A DNA stretch of 64,000 nucleotides from Trissonchulus latispiculum (GCA_030248195.1 JASAND010028045.1:24389-88388); one strand, 5' to 3'; shown: positions 12,182 to 25,400, counted from the first letter of the stretch. Notes: generated by a model not told the origin, from the sequence alone. Numbers and translations are program-made.

Positions 12182-12613
12182 CTCATCAAGCAAAGCGAGA
12201 AGCCCAGAGGTATGCACGGACGTCAGATCCATGTCCGAGGAGGACAGGTGCGGAGGTGGGCCTGGAAAAGACTTAAGACGCGGCCCCTATGACCATCCAG
12301 CACTCTCAGATCCAGCCTAAAACAACAGAAAACACTGAAAAACGGAATCATACGAAACGTGGTATATTGTCTAACCTACGTATTTTTCACCTCTGTTTCC
12401 TATTGCTTTCGCGTTAACGTGTTATTGTTCGTGTTAACAGAGACTAGGCTTAGTGTCATACTTTTATCATATGTACTCTTGGTAGTATGTATAGTATTTT
12501 CTGGATGCATGCTGCTATTTTACTGTATGCCCACGCCGAAATCCGCTAAATCTAATATAGTTTTCTATTTAGTTGTGTATTACTCATGTGCGATAGAACA
12601 TTGTTGATCGTTG
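12182..12613. repeat. Direct repeat W, copy 2
   Basis: Matches 10780-11203, including the MITE remnant (12453-12481) at the same relative place, so the MITE fossil predates this duplication. Confidence 0.7.
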
Positions 12614-13080
12614 ATTGTTGATTCTGCAAATCAAGCAGGTTTATGTCGCATGATGACTTTACTCATATTTTATTTAGATTTTAGTCAGATGGTTATGCAA
12701 AGGCTAGCCTTAAGTTAATTCTACCCGACTATAATTCAAATCTAACTCAATTTCAGTTGATGTAACGGAAAATGGCCTTAATTAGAACTTAACAAGTAAT
12801 AACACAGCTAATTATCCTAGTTGCATTGTAGTAAGTGCTGATCCAACCAGCCGTAAGCTGAATTTCGACGCGAGTAGAAAAAAGCTTCGGTCTTATTACA
12901 GGTCACTAATGTCTTGTGTAGATTTTTTGTAAATCTGAAATGACTCCAGCGATTAAGCTGCAGTCGATGGAACATCTACAAACTTGTTTATTACGCAGTA
13001 TTATACAGTCAATAGTCCGCACTACACTCTTGGCACTACTAATACAAATATCACATCTGTGACTGCAAATTCTCACATCC

Positions 13081-13562
13081 GTGCTTCTGTCAAAAGATAT
13101 TGATCCCGATAGTAAACGAACAATCACGCCTTCGGCACCGCTGAAACCGAAAATTGTGAATTCTTGGAAACAAAAATTAGTGAGAACTGAACAAACACTT
13201 TCACAGATAATCCTAAACCCAAAAGTGGTGAAAACTGATTTGGCACATTCACACATAATCTTGCACTTTCCGTTGAAACCTAAAAGTGGTGAGAATAATT
13301 TGGGCATATTCACACCGCAAACTGCACTTTCCCTGGAACAACACAGTATTGACAATAGGAACCTAAAGCCACCAAAATTAATTTGACACATTCACACCCA
13401 AAAATTCAATTTCCGTGGAAACCGTAAACCACCGAATACTGATTTGGCACATTCACGCAAAAAAGTGCAATTTCCAGGTTATTAAATTGACTGAGAATTT
13501 ATTGAAAATTTTCCTGTGATTGTATGCTTACTATCGGGATCAGTATCTTTTGACGGACGCAC
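13081..13562. mobile_element. Fold-back element with internal tandem array
   Basis: 47-bp inverted arms (13081-13127 and 13516-13562; shared core CTATCGGGATCA) enclose about five decayed units of 55-80 bp. The units share GTGGAAACCTAAA..TTTGGCACATTCACAC..GCAATTTCC. Confidence 0.65.
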
Positions 13563-16249
13563 CGGACATGCTGTCAGACGAAATTCAACAAGCGCAGCCG
13601 GAAACTTTAACTTTTTAGTTAAAACTCTTTCAATGGCAGTTTCGCTTACATTTAGCCTTATCCTTACACTTTCTCTCGAATGGTGGCGGGGCCTGTACCT
13701 TGTCCGGGATGGGGTGGGATGGCCTATGGTGTAGTAAACCTGTTGCCATTGCTTTGCAATCTCATTTCACATCCAACCTCCAAAACAATAAACTGGCATA
13801 TGTAACTAGAGCCTTACTCAAAACTGACAATTCTTTTGATGATATACTAGAAAGTCACGATTTTTAAAGTTGGAATGATCACAGCTTAATCAAGGCGGCA
13901 GCACTTAAGACAGAATAATTATGACTTCTTACATATACTACAGAACAGGTATAAAACATTCCAGAAAATTCCTAAAAATGAACAAACAGTTCGAGTGCCG
14001 AGTTTATAGCTCCGCTGCTTCATTGTATGTATTTCGAACGTAAATAGATTACGCAATATAAGCGAATCCGTTATAAGTTTTTCGAAATTCAAAATTAATT
14101 ACGTTTCATTCATTAGAAGGAGAAAATGTTAAGCTCCATTTTGATATAAAACGGCTTCTTAACTCCAAGTAATAAATGGGCAATAACAGTTCACAGCTGA
14201 TGTCTCCAGAAGGAATCATCACCTTAACCTGAATAATAAACTTTCCACAAAGTTCACCTATTGGTCCAGTTTAAGGGTGTTAGACTTTAGTTTCGGGTAC
14301 AAATCTCAGACAACAGTAGTAGCGAATATGTCTGAGACAAAAATAGCTTCGAACATGTATCGTTCTGAACAGATCTTTGAGAAAGTGGAGTTTGTAACCG
14401 ACTCATTACCGAAAACTTTGTCACGGACCAAAGTAGTTCAAGTCATATCTGTGACAGACTTTGATGTACCCATAGATTAAGAAGGTCATTTGGCATAACA
14501 GTAGTGTATTTATCAAGAATTACTACAAAGAATGGGGGGAAAGCTTGCAAAAGTTTGTGCTTTATCACGATTGAGGCATAATACATTAAACGTTTAAAAC
14601 TTTGCGACACATGCCTAGACGACAGTAATCCCGTAATTGCACTATTTCGTTTGTCGTTCTGCCACTATTACCCATAGCGACTATTTTACCAATTAAAACT
14701 TAATATCGCTGGTTTGTTTTTTGGTTCTTATTTTAGGCTTCAGCTTCGTTAAGGGGGGGTCGCTTTGGGTCAAAATCAAGAGTCACGGATTTCGCTCATT
14801 TTCGCAAACAATACAGGTGCATATGTTCTCAAAAACAAGACAAAATATTCGAGTTCAAAATCAAACTATGGCAGAGATATTCAGCTATAAAGTTGGAAAA
14901 CTTTAAAAACACTGTGATTTGCCCTCCAAGGTCATGTTGAGACAGAACTGCAGCGAAATTTGGGTCAACTAATATGGAAAATTAATTTTATGGTTTGGCT
15001 TATATTTTAATACTGGAACGACTCCGGCATAGCCACTCAGTCGTTCACAGCACATTATTCAATTGTGAACTGAGCATTTTTCAACTAATGGTGCCCTCAA
15101 ACTTTAACTTGCTCTAACTTTCAGATACTACATTTCAGACACATAGTTCTATTAGAAAAGTAGTTCACCTCATCAGTAGCTATCGCATAATACCAAATTT
15201 TCTATATTGTGGAAATTTCAAAAATTGACTTTTGTGACCTAAGAGTTCAAAGGAGCCGACACGACAGAAAAGTTCTACCTTGAACATTTGCCTTTACCAT
15301 AATGTCTGGCAGGCATTGGAAGTTTTATGTGCCAATTTTGGTGACTTTCGAGTGGGTAACGAGCGAGAAATTATTAAAAGAACGTGAAAATTGAGAAAAA
15401 TGATGATTTTGGCAAAATTACCAGATTTTGTGGCAAGTTTTTTGAGAGCACTACAAACGGTAGAAATTTGCAACTACTGTCATAAGAATTTTGTGTATGC
15501 GTAGAGTGCAACTATCTATAAGCGATTTCTGTAGCTTTTGCCAATTGTGCAGGAGAGGCGAAAATGCTTGGCTGGTCCTGTTTTTCGTGGTACAAAAAGT
15601 ACCAATTTTCCGAAATTTTGACTTTGAAAAATCGCCAAAAATCCGACACTCAACAGAATTGTTCCAGAAGGGTTATTTGCACTCTCTGGTATGTCCTTGA
15701 CATGGACAACAAGGCTGCAGCGCTGTATCTTGCATACCGCGAAAAAATTTTTCTGCCACAAACTTTTTAACCTAACTTTTTCATTTTCCTATGTTTAACA
15801 CATTCAAGTATTTACCTTCACTTGGACCATTCGGGCCGACTGATCTGAATAGCAACAAAAGCATCAAACCAAACCATTTTCGCAGAAAAATCATAATCAT
15901 CTCTATAACCAAATTAACATAAATAATAAGTTAATTTAACATTATAACATAACAATGTCATACTTATACACAATTAAGTTAATCTTCAGTGAACCTAGGT
16001 TCACTAAGTTAACCTCTGGAGGCACTACAACTTAGAAATACGAATAGTGTTAATCGTAGTGTTGTCTATTACGTTCCTGTAGCGTGATAGGTATATGAGT
16101 GCCCCTCAGTCCGGGAGAAGGGTGCTCGACGTTTTCGTTAATTATGGAGTTAAACCATTTCCACTGCCCCTTGCGTCCCTTTCCACAACCGCCGCTCACA
16201 GTTCCGGAACTGCAAGGGGTACGGCGGCGGACTGAGTTCCATACTTAAC
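13563..16249. other. No gene seen; one fold-back arm remnant
   Basis: AT-rich DNA. 14229-14290 matches the terminal arm of the fold-back at 58002-58811 (AATAATAAACTTTCCACAAA, TTGGTCCAGTTTAAG). Otherwise only short open frames without family likeness. Confidence 0.5.
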
Positions 16250-16863
16250 CTATCCGAATATGTCTTTGCGTATGTTGTTCTTCCACCTGAAATTGAATTT
16301 ACATTTAAAGTCATCCGTATTTCCGAATTTATCTAGCACAGTCAACATATTTCTCTTAGAGTATCCTCTGTTTAATAAATTGTTAACCAGTTTTCTGATT
16401 CTGAATTTTAAATCATCAAATTCCGTGGTTAACTTCAAGTATCGTTTTAGCTCGTTTTCCAAAACGAAGTATCCACATCTATTACTCATGTTACCTCTGA
16501 GATCCGGCATTGCTATAACATTAAAGTTAAAGTCATCACGTTTGTCGTATACTTTATAGTGAAATGTTTTGTTTGCGTTTACTTTTATATGGATATCTAA
16601 AACATCAGCTTCTTTGTCAGACGTGTTAACCTTCTTTAATGTTAAGCAAAGCGGATAGATTAATTTCAACAATATGTCAAACCAGCCTTTATCATTAACT
16701 ACCGTGATATCATCAATATACCTGTACACTTTACTTAAGCATTTACAGATTTCTACATTACCTTTACTAAGCTGTTCCTTAATAAAGATATACTCATACG
16801 CTGTGAGTAACAAGTTGGCAATGTATGGTGCTGCATTTGTACCCATTGGTATTCCTACTTTTT
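16250..16863 (-). pseudogene. 5'-truncated reverse-transcriptase fragment of a retroelement
   Basis: 198 open codons contain GIPMGTNAAP (partly just upstream of the ORF start), the catalytic YRYIDDITVV, and later DKRDDFNF and a Lys/Arg-rich C-terminus ending DIFG then stop. The fingers and early palm motifs expected upstream are absent, and an in-frame stop lies directly before GIPMGTN. The layout resembles RT proteins that I associate with Penelope-like elements; the class is an inference. No endonuclease domain is visible. Confidence 0.75.
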
Positions 16864-17489
16864 GGACATGTCGAGGTCACTTTTGAATGGCTCTACAGCA
16901 CGACAAAAGCAATATTAAGCAAAACGCTCTTGTCTTGTTTTGAGGACCCATTGGGACTACAAAATGTGTGAAAATGAGCAAAATCGGAGATGGTCGAAAT
17001 ATCGGAAAAAAGCGACCCCCCTCCTTAAATGCACTACATGAGACAAGCTTGCTGCTAGTAAACGCCGCTATTGAAAATACGGATTTCGGAAATATTCGCC
17101 AACCGTCCCATATAAACATTGGAGGATGAGTGAGGGTATTGTGTAGGACGTTGTTTATTAAGTAGTTCACAGGCTCAAACTACTACTTCGAAAGGGATTT
17201 GCAGCAATTTAAAATGCAGCATCAACTTGTCCAATAATCACATTAACACGTCAATGATGTAATTTGATGTAAACTGTGATGTAGATATTAATGTTGTAAA
17301 TAAAAAGGCTTCGGTTCGGTGATGTAGATATTAATGTTGTAAATAAAAAGGTTTCGGTTATGGCTTAAAATAAAAAAAGGCTCATTTTTGGCAGCCATCT
17401 CACTTAAAAACAAACAACTATTGTGTAATGACACAATTTTTGTAGAGTAAACGTAGTTAGCATAAATGCAAATAGCTTAACTTCTAGGC
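16864..17489. other. No gene seen
   Basis: AT-rich DNA. A roughly 40-bp direct repeat (GTGATGTAGATATTAATGTT) occurs near 17277 and 17320. Confidence 0.5.
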
Positions 17490-18603
17490 AAGGCATTATT
17501 AGGTATTTACGGAAATTGAGAAACCATTGTGGTGTGTTCTGTTCGTCGAACGTCCAGTTTCCATGTGATGAACATCGGTGGTAAACTTTTTACAGCAAAG
17601 TTTTTGCTTAACAACAGCTCGAAACCCGTGGTTTGCAAAATAGTTCAGTAATGGATTGGAAAACCACCAGCTTATAACTAAAATGTCATTAACAGTCCTT
17701 CACCATCATAAATTAATACTATTTCTAAAGTAGCTTGTCGCCACAGCAGTAAGCTACTCAGTAAAATAGCACCAGTAAAACATTGCCAGAAGATTTTAAT
17801 TTGTCTGGAGATGCTTAAGGAGCATGCTGATATTTTTTCTGAATTTTAGACGAATAACGGCAGGATCATATATTGCTAACGCTGCTGCTACAGCCACCAA
17901 AATAAACCCATTTCCAAAAGCAGACGTGGTTGGGTCTTCTGCGAAACTGTCTCTACACAGGCTATTTTTGAATGTTCCGGTTACAACTATTAATCCGCAA
18001 GAATAACTTTACCCAGTTGCAGCACAGATCAGCACTAGTATCTTGCTTCCAGAGGCGGATATGTATAAGTTTGCCCTGGGTTGGATAAAAAATCCCTCTG
18101 AACCTGGCTATACCTGTTGTGCATATATTAGACACTTACTGAAAAGTCCATGGAAGTTACATGGTTAATCAATGCTACTATGTCATTGATATGCTCATTG
18201 GTTTCAGGACACCGAATTATCATTGGATCAACTGCAATAAGCTGAAATTGTCTTATGAAACTAGACATAAGCATTTAACTGTCACAAACTGACGTTGCTA
18301 ACACGATAGGAGTAAACGAATCAGTTCGAAGCTTGTCACGAGCAAAGCTGTTCCTGTCAACAGGATGTGTGAAGACAGGGATAGTCCATAAGCAACACAG
18401 AAATAATGTTTCGACCATAGTGCTTATCCGTCTGATATGCCCAGAAACCTAAAATACAATGAAGCAACCAGCTTTCATAGAAACATCCAATTGTTAACAA
18501 ACTACTTTTAACTAATTAATAAACAATCAAACACATTGTAAACTAGCCAACTAATTGCCAACATCTTACCGGGCGCGTTTGTAGTGTTTAAATCAATTGC
18601 CAT
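17490..18603 (-). pseudogene. Decayed duplicate (F') of GPCR F
   Basis: It is collinear with 6911-8325 and very similar at the DNA level, but several small indels break the reading frame. One example is loss of about 16 bp near 17695 relative to the region around 7120; another is a 2-bp loss near 18335. The N-terminal exon (18603-18570, MAIDLNTTNA plus Pro) with its donor GTAAGA is kept. So is an acceptor (TTAATTAG, just upstream of TTAAAAGTAG) in the phase that joins it to the receptor body. This preserved junction shows how the functional ancestor was spliced. Confidence 0.85.
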
Positions 18604-19240
18604 CGTGAATCGGTATAATCGTTAATCCCAACAAACGAAACTACATCAAGCGGTTTAGGCATGATCGCAGCAGTACAAGTAGTAGTACAAGCAGGAACCG
18701 GAACAAAATTAGATTGCCTTCAGCTTGCTAATACCAAAGCACCAGCATAGTAGCAATGATTTCTAAAACAATATTGGTAATAAGCTAATATAAAACTAAG
18801 CTAAGCTAAGCTAAGCTAACTAAGCTAAGCTAAGCAGGAACTGGAACAAAATTTAGATGCCTTCAGTTTGTTAATACCAATGCACCACCATAGCAGCGAT
18901 GATTTCTAAAGCAATATTGGTAATAAGCTAACTCGTTTCCATAGCTTAAGCATCTTTGTCAAAAGTTTTGATCGTCTTAAAAAGCGTATTAAGCTTCTTC
19001 CAACATGAGCTTGACAGAAGAATACACTTCAATTAACATCCTCACAGTTAACATTCGGCTCACAGTTCAGAAAGTAAATTATTATCTTTCAGTATGGCTT
19101 TCTGCAAAAACTATGTGACTGCTTCAACAGTAGCAATCAGAGTAAAGCCTTTTTATTGCATTTGGATCGAGAGAGAACAATAATCAAATTTGGGCAAGAC
19201 CGCCTGTTTCCTGAGGAAAATGCTAACAGTTCTCTGAAAA
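18604..19240. repeat. Duplicated 5' flank of F', itself partly doubled
   Basis: 18604-18792 and 18837-19240 both match the flank of F (8326-8770). The stretch equivalent to 8415-8520 is therefore present twice. A GCTAA-type simple repeat (about 18790-18836) lies at the joint. Confidence 0.75.
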
Positions 19241-19316
19241 CTGATAATATTGCGCGTCTACGTAAGCAGGCTAGACGCAATTACATCTTTGCCTGTCAAT
19301 AAAGAGCGGACCAGAG

Positions 19317-20045
19317 TACATAATAGATAAGAGTATTATACTGTTACACTGCTATCTACTAAGCTAGACATGCAAGACATGCTCAGTGCGCTAACTCGGG
19401 TCCCCCCGTAACTTCCGGGGCGGGTCCCATTAATTACACGCCTTTATAAAAACGCTTGTCTGCACGCTGATTCGCTAATTAACCTAAGGCTTAATACGAT
19501 GGGTAATTTTTATAATGTTTTTATTAATTTAGTATAACTTTGATTAGGTAAATGTATTTACAAACTAATTCGATAACTTTGTAGCATTTTTCCCTGCTCT
19601 TTCCAATGATCTAAAAATTGTCACATAATACAAAAATTCGTAGGAATGTAATCTACAACAATTTTTATATCATTGGAAGCTGCAGAAAAATGCTATCTAG
19701 TTGTTGAGTTAGTTTTTAATTACATTAGTTTTTAATTACATTAGCTTTATTAAAGTTATAACAAATTAATAAAAATATCTAACAAATTACCTACCGTAAA
19801 GCCTTAGGTGAATTTGCGAATCAGAGAGCAGACACGCGTTTATTTGAAAGCGTGTAATTTGTGCTAACCAGCGATGGACCTGGTAAAACATTTAGCTGTT
19901 TTCAAATCAAATTTTCAAAATCAATTTTCTTCAAATATTTTGGATTTTTGTGGAAAACCGGGTCACCGGGTCAAGTCTAAGTGTCTACATGCTTAGTACA
20001 CAGTAGTATAAGGGTTTTGCACTCTTATCTTTTATGCATAATTTG
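19317..20045. mobile_element. Large fold-back element, diverged member of the MITE group
   Basis: Ends CAGAGTACATAATAGATAAG and CTTATCTTTTATGCATAATT; arms ACACGC..AACGC..GTCTG..CTGATTCGC and CCTAAGGCTT reappear inverted near 19790-19860. AT-rich centre, no ORF. The right terminus is eroded. Confidence 0.6.
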
Positions 20046-21486
20046 AGTCCAGCCTACTAATTAACTAATATCTAACATCAAGACCAGGAAATTTTACGAT
20101 TCCCGACCGTTGATGTCACATATAAACATAAAAATGATTGTAACGGTTGGAATGAAAGCAAAAAGGAATTCGGAATCCCCAATAATGATAGAATAAGTAG
20201 ATTGAAAAGATAGACAATAGATTGCTCTTCCCAAAGGTCCACATTTTATAAAGTAGTTAGAATTGAGTTAAATTGATTTAAAAACTGAGTTAATCTTTTT
20301 AAATCAATAGTTAATTTTAACTCACGCTCATCGATGATAATGCTTATAACTGTGTTTAACAGTAGAATTCTTTTGTTTCATATGAAAACCACAACGTTTT
20401 CAGAAAACTGATTAAATCTGGATTCTGAGATGCTGTGAAAGTGTGAAACAATGGGATGGTTCAACTTTGGCATTGCAACTTCCTGCTTTCGCAAAACTTT
20501 TATTGCAACCTTCAAGAAAGAATCGGCGTATGGAAAAATTTTGCAGGCTCATTAATTTCTATATAGGTACGGATGTTTGGCATTGTGTTAAAATTTTACA
20601 GGTATATGTATAATGTCTATATTAAAGAGTGTATTTCGGGACATGATGAATGAAGTTGTTTCGAAGCTGAAGTTTTAAATCTGAAACTATTTGCATTAAA
20701 ACTTTAAATTGTGTTGCTAATTCTGCGTACAGCTGAGAACAGTGTGTGTATTTTCATTAAAACTAATTTAGGGTCAAATATATGCATGCTGTAGTGGCAA
20801 AACCGCAATTAGTTGAAAGCAGTTAAACTTGCAATTTTTGTAACATTTTCTAATTGTATGCTTTTCAAACAATTTTTCATGTCTTTGGTGTGTGTGCATA
20901 CGTACTGCAAAGAATAGGAAAATCGACAGGCTGTGTGCATAAAGATAAATCAGACGCAGGGTAAATCACTCTGGGTGCTGTGGTTAAACTCCCGGGCTTC
21001 TCCATTACATTAGCCCAATGGTTAGAGCGTCTGCCTTGCAACGGATAGGTCGGTGTTTAGATCCTCAACCTGGATAATTTTTTTAATTTCTAATTTCAAA
21101 CTCCTTTTACTGAATATGCACAGTCACTTGGATGAGAGCGAAAATTGGAACATCTTGGATTTTCGAGTCCTGCCAAAGGCCCAAGTGTGTCAGATCTAAG
21201 ACGTTCTGGTGGTCACAATTTAATTTCCCTCATATACCTGTCAGTCTTAAATATATGCACAGAAATCGGTAAAATAAGTCTTGTCATCCTCTGGTGTGTT
21301 GATAAGCATATCTGTCTGTGGAACACAAGAATTTGTGGTTCCATCCCCGGCTGGACCAATTCTTTATTTTTTGTATTTTGATCGATGCTGACCTTCTAAG
21401 GTTGCTTCCTTGTCCTTCTCTCCTAGTTCAGTCTCAACTTAACTGAGTTTCTGATAGTTCCTTGATTGCTGATTATTGTGTTTTAT
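20046..21486. other. No protein gene seen; one tRNA-like relic
   Basis: 21008-21072 resembles a tRNA (AATGGTTAGAGCGTCTGCC, loop containing TTGCAAC) but the T-arm is degenerate. The rest is AT-rich DNA without family likeness. Confidence 0.35.
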
Positions 21487-22232
21487 CAAGAATACAATAT
21501 AAAAGATTGTGCCACTAGGCACACTCTCTGCTAGCTAACGGCTGACCCCCGTCCCGCAAATTAGACCCATCACTTCAAAAAATTTCGGAGGATACAGCTA
21601 CTGTCATATTTTAGTGGAAAGAAAAAGAAAATTTCAAGAAAGAAAGAAAGAAAAGAAAAAGAAAGAAAGAAAGAAAAGTTGCATAAGAAAAGAAACTTCA
21701 GTGACCCTTGGTAGACTTCTGTTGACTTGACAGCTGTTGTCAACTTGGCCAATTTCAGAGGAACCTCCAATGTTGTGATATTTGATCTTCGCTTTCACTG
21801 CTAACACACATGTATCTTAAGCACTACTTTAGTGGACAAGGCAACTGAGTTTACGTAAGACAGAAGGTTAGGTAGGCTGGGTTGGTAGGACATGTGTCCA
21901 TCAAATTTATGAGGACGAAACTTTCTTCTTTCTTTAAAGAAAGAAAGAAAGAAAGAAAGAAAGAAAAGAAAGAAAGAAAGAATCTTTCTTTGCACTAAAA
22001 TAAGACAGTAGCTGTATGCATATGTTCTAAAGCTCGAAGCAGACACAAAGTTCGCTCACTTACTGCTTGTGTTCAAGCTTTAACACACGAGCATAAGGCG
22101 AGTGAGCGTACACACGTTTCGACCAGGTGCTGATTTGCGGGGAGGGGGTCAGCCGTTAGCGAACAGAGCATAGTTTTTGCTTTGATAACAGAGAGTGTGC
22201 CCAGTGGTACAATCATATATAATGTACTCTTG
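21487..22232. mobile_element. Enlarged fold-back MITE with GAAA arms
   Basis: Ends CAAGAATACAATATA and TATATAATGTACTCTTG with the same subterminal GTGCCACTAGGCACAC and GGGTCAGCCGTTAGC as the 3731 element. The arms carry GAAA-type microsatellites (about 21617-21680 and 21936-21982), and ACAGCTACTGTC occurs in both arms. Flanks GTTTTAT and CGTTTAT are compatible with a worn 7-bp duplication. It ends about 220 bp before the bestrophin ATG. Confidence 0.7.
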
Positions 22233-22269
22233 CGTTTATTAAATCGCAATTTTAATCTCTAGTGGCAGA

Positions 22270-22449
22270 AGATTGGCATTTTCCTGCCGGCTGGAGCTCC
22301 AGACTATAGTTCTCTACTTCTCTCTGGGTAAGAGACTCTCGTCACCAAATTAAACAGCTCCCGTGCAGGCAAGAAAAGGTTTTAATCACTATCTCGGTAA
22401 TATTAATTAATTAACAATTAATAAATTTTACGTTCTAGATTAAGGCGAG
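22270..22449 (+). promoter_or_regulatory. Probable 5' UTR intron of the bestrophin gene
   Basis: A consensus donor G|GTAAGAG begins at 22328, and a T-rich tract ending in TTCTAG finishes at 22438, 11 bp before the bestrophin ATG. This would make a 111-bp intron in the 5' UTR, with a non-coding first exon ending near 22327. It could equally be a trans-splice acceptor, since nematodes often trim 5' ends that way. It is read from splice-site appearance only. Confidence 0.4.
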
Positions 22450-25400
22450 ATGACGATAACCTACTCCTTAGACGTGAGTACATCTCGCCTGACTGGCCTG
22501 GGCCGACTTCTGTTTCGGTGGAAGGGAAGCATCTATAAGTTGGTTTATCGCGAATTTCTCATCTTCGCTGCACTCTACTACCTGATTGCTCTGATCTATC
22601 GCGTTTTTCTGACGGCAGATCAACGCCTGTACGTTTTGACACAGTCTTATTCTATAGAAAAATTGGTCATGTTTAAAATTAAGTATTGTTGCAGAGAAAA
22701 TATCGCGGTATGCTTTATCCCAAAATATGGAATAGAAAAAAAAATTAAATAATAATATATAATTATATTAATTTTTTCATTGCAATAATTCGAAGTTCTA
22801 GCTCTGCAATCCTATTCAGGGAAAGACAACTCTGAAGCAAAACTTAGCATGACACCAGTTAATATTTATATACTATTGCAGGCAATTTGAAAACTTTGCC
22901 ATGTACTTCCGGGACTACACGGATTCCCTGCCGATGACCTTTGTCCTGGGTTTCTATGTGTCCATGGTTGTGGGTCGGTGGTGGCAGATGTACATGAATT
23001 TGCCCTGGCCGGACAGGTATAAACTCCAGCCTTTGTTATAACATTGCGGTTGGTCGAAGTTTGCAAAATCACAATCCTGTGTAATGTTGCAGTCGTAACG
23101 CTTCTCATACCATTCTCTACTCTGTTGAAGATCTGTTTCTGTAAATTCTAACTTGATAGACCAAGATTCTAAGCTTGATTCTTATTAATAGATCTAACTT
23201 GAATCAGGGGACTCACGCTAGTTGTACTCCGATATACGTTATCGGAAGCACGGGAAGTAAACACATTGAGTTTAGTGTGGGCTGCAATCTCAGTAAAACG
23301 TTTGGACCTCTAATTTCGATTTTTGTTACGCACGTGCTTAGATCTACGGCTTTGCGTTAATGTTTACATTTAAACATTTACAAACTCAGAGCAGGGTTGG
23401 CAAGCGCATATATAATCTTTCGCTCGGAGCGAGCTTATTTGTGAATGCCATAATGAGCCCTGCCAAGCTTTTCCTAAACTTTTGTCAGAAAAAGTGCTTT
23501 ACAGGCAACCAAGCTAACTATACCATGCCGATTTCGCTTGTCATACTCTTATGTATTATGTACTCTTGCCAGCAGAGTGAACGTTTAGAGTTGGCATCAA
23601 CGTTTCTGCCTTTGTGGACGGTGATGACGAGCGCGGACGGACGATTCGTCGAACGATGATGCGATATATGAATCTCATGGCCGTTCTGACACTCCAGGCC
23701 GTCAGTGTTCCCGTCAAGCGGCGATTCCCGACAATGATGCATATCCTCGACGCTGGTAAATTTAATGCAGAATAAGAAAGGTAACTCGGAGTTGAACCGA
23801 CCATGAAAGGCTCTATAGCCATAAAAGCAAACTTATGGTCGTTCAAATTGATAAGGTACCAGTACAAGACCGACCCCGCGTTGGCAAGTCTGTAGCCAAG
23901 AACTTAAACCACTTGGCATCGGGACTACGAAATTAGTATATTGTACTTTGAACTTTTCTGAGTAGCTAGTTTCGAAATTACTGTGGTGGAACCAGCAATA
24001 GCAAATGCAAAAAGCGGATATCGAAACAATGCTCCTTCACAGTTATACCTGTGGTCACATAGTAATCTAAGGGCTGAGTTATAAATGTTTAGTTCATTTC
24101 AGCTGATTTCAACCTTTGGTAGCTCATATGAATTGTTGATATTAACATAATCTATCTACTGAAAGCTGTTTATTGCTGTACATCGACGATTTGTTGTTTA
24201 GGCTTTATGACGAAGGACGAGTATGAGTATCTGGAGACGACGGTGAGTCCCCACGGTCTCTACTTCGAGCCCGCCGTTTGGTTCGCCAATCTCGCCGTCG
24301 AGGCGCGCAAGGAGGGCCGAATTCGGGACGAACTACATCTCAAGACAATCGTTGATGTGAGTTTGTCCCTTTGACAAATCCTAATGTACATACTCGCTGA
24401 TGCGCAATTGCAAAAAGTTGTCCCAAGAATTTGCGTTCAAAATCAAATTTCAGCTTGGCTCGACTGTGTAACAGTGGCTGAATCGGTAGGTAAGCGTTCT
24501 AATGCTCTGGCTAGCCGTTAGCGTACTGAGGATGTGTCACGCTTGTAACGCGTAGAGTATGATAGCTGTCATAATCTTATGTGTTTTGTGCTCTTCATTA
24601 ATTAAAGGGGTAAAGATATGACTAAGTCTCTGTTCAACGAACAAGTTAAATTTCACTAAACCGTGTCCAAATTTTTTAGGAAATGCAGAACTATCGTGGC
24701 TGGTGTGGTATGTTGGTCAGCTATGATTGGATCAGTATTCCCTTAGTATACACTCAGGTAAAGTGTAACCGGTCCTTGACTTAAATAACATTAGCATTGT
24801 AGCATTCAACGGTATATGACAGAACTTTAGGAACTTCAGTACTTTACGCCGTTAAACCGACTTTTAGTTTTACTTTTCTGACTCTAAAAAACCGACCAAA
24901 TGATTTCACTTTAAATACTGAACGCAATGCAAAAGATTGGAATTAACAAAACATTTATCCTAAGCGGGAATCGAACCAGCTACCTACGAAACTTCGTTCT
25001 AGCCACTCAAGCCTCATCCGAAGACCAACTAAAATCAATTTACTATTTTTATTTACTATTTACTATTTATTATTTCATTTTAGCTTTTCTGGGTTAACTG
25101 TTGTAAAGACCTTTACATTCTGCTGGTATTGTTGTTTCTATTCCAGGTGGTCACAATTTCCGTTTATGCCTACTTCATCTGCTGTCTGTTCGGTCGTCAG
25201 CATCTTTATGCCTCCGACGTGACCGGTGGCGCAGCGGCCATTGTCTCAAAATTCCTCCCACTCTACACCCTATTCCAATTCTTTTTCTTCTGGGGCTGGC
25301 TGAAGGTGTGCTGAGAACATACACGGGGTCCGATTCTGGGGGGTCTACCCCGACCTCGGCGAGGGGTCTACCCCGACCTCGGCGAGGGGTCTACCCCTGA

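Noticed and set aside
13081..13386. Overlapping frames on both strands
   Set aside because: Caused by the tandem array in the fold-back element.
13128..13515. CRISPR-like spacing of repeats
   Set aside because: Units are decayed and contiguous without unique spacers, and the DNA is eukaryotic.
22866..23867. Open frames on minus across bestrophin exons 2 and 3
   Set aside because: Antisense shadows of real bestrophin exons.
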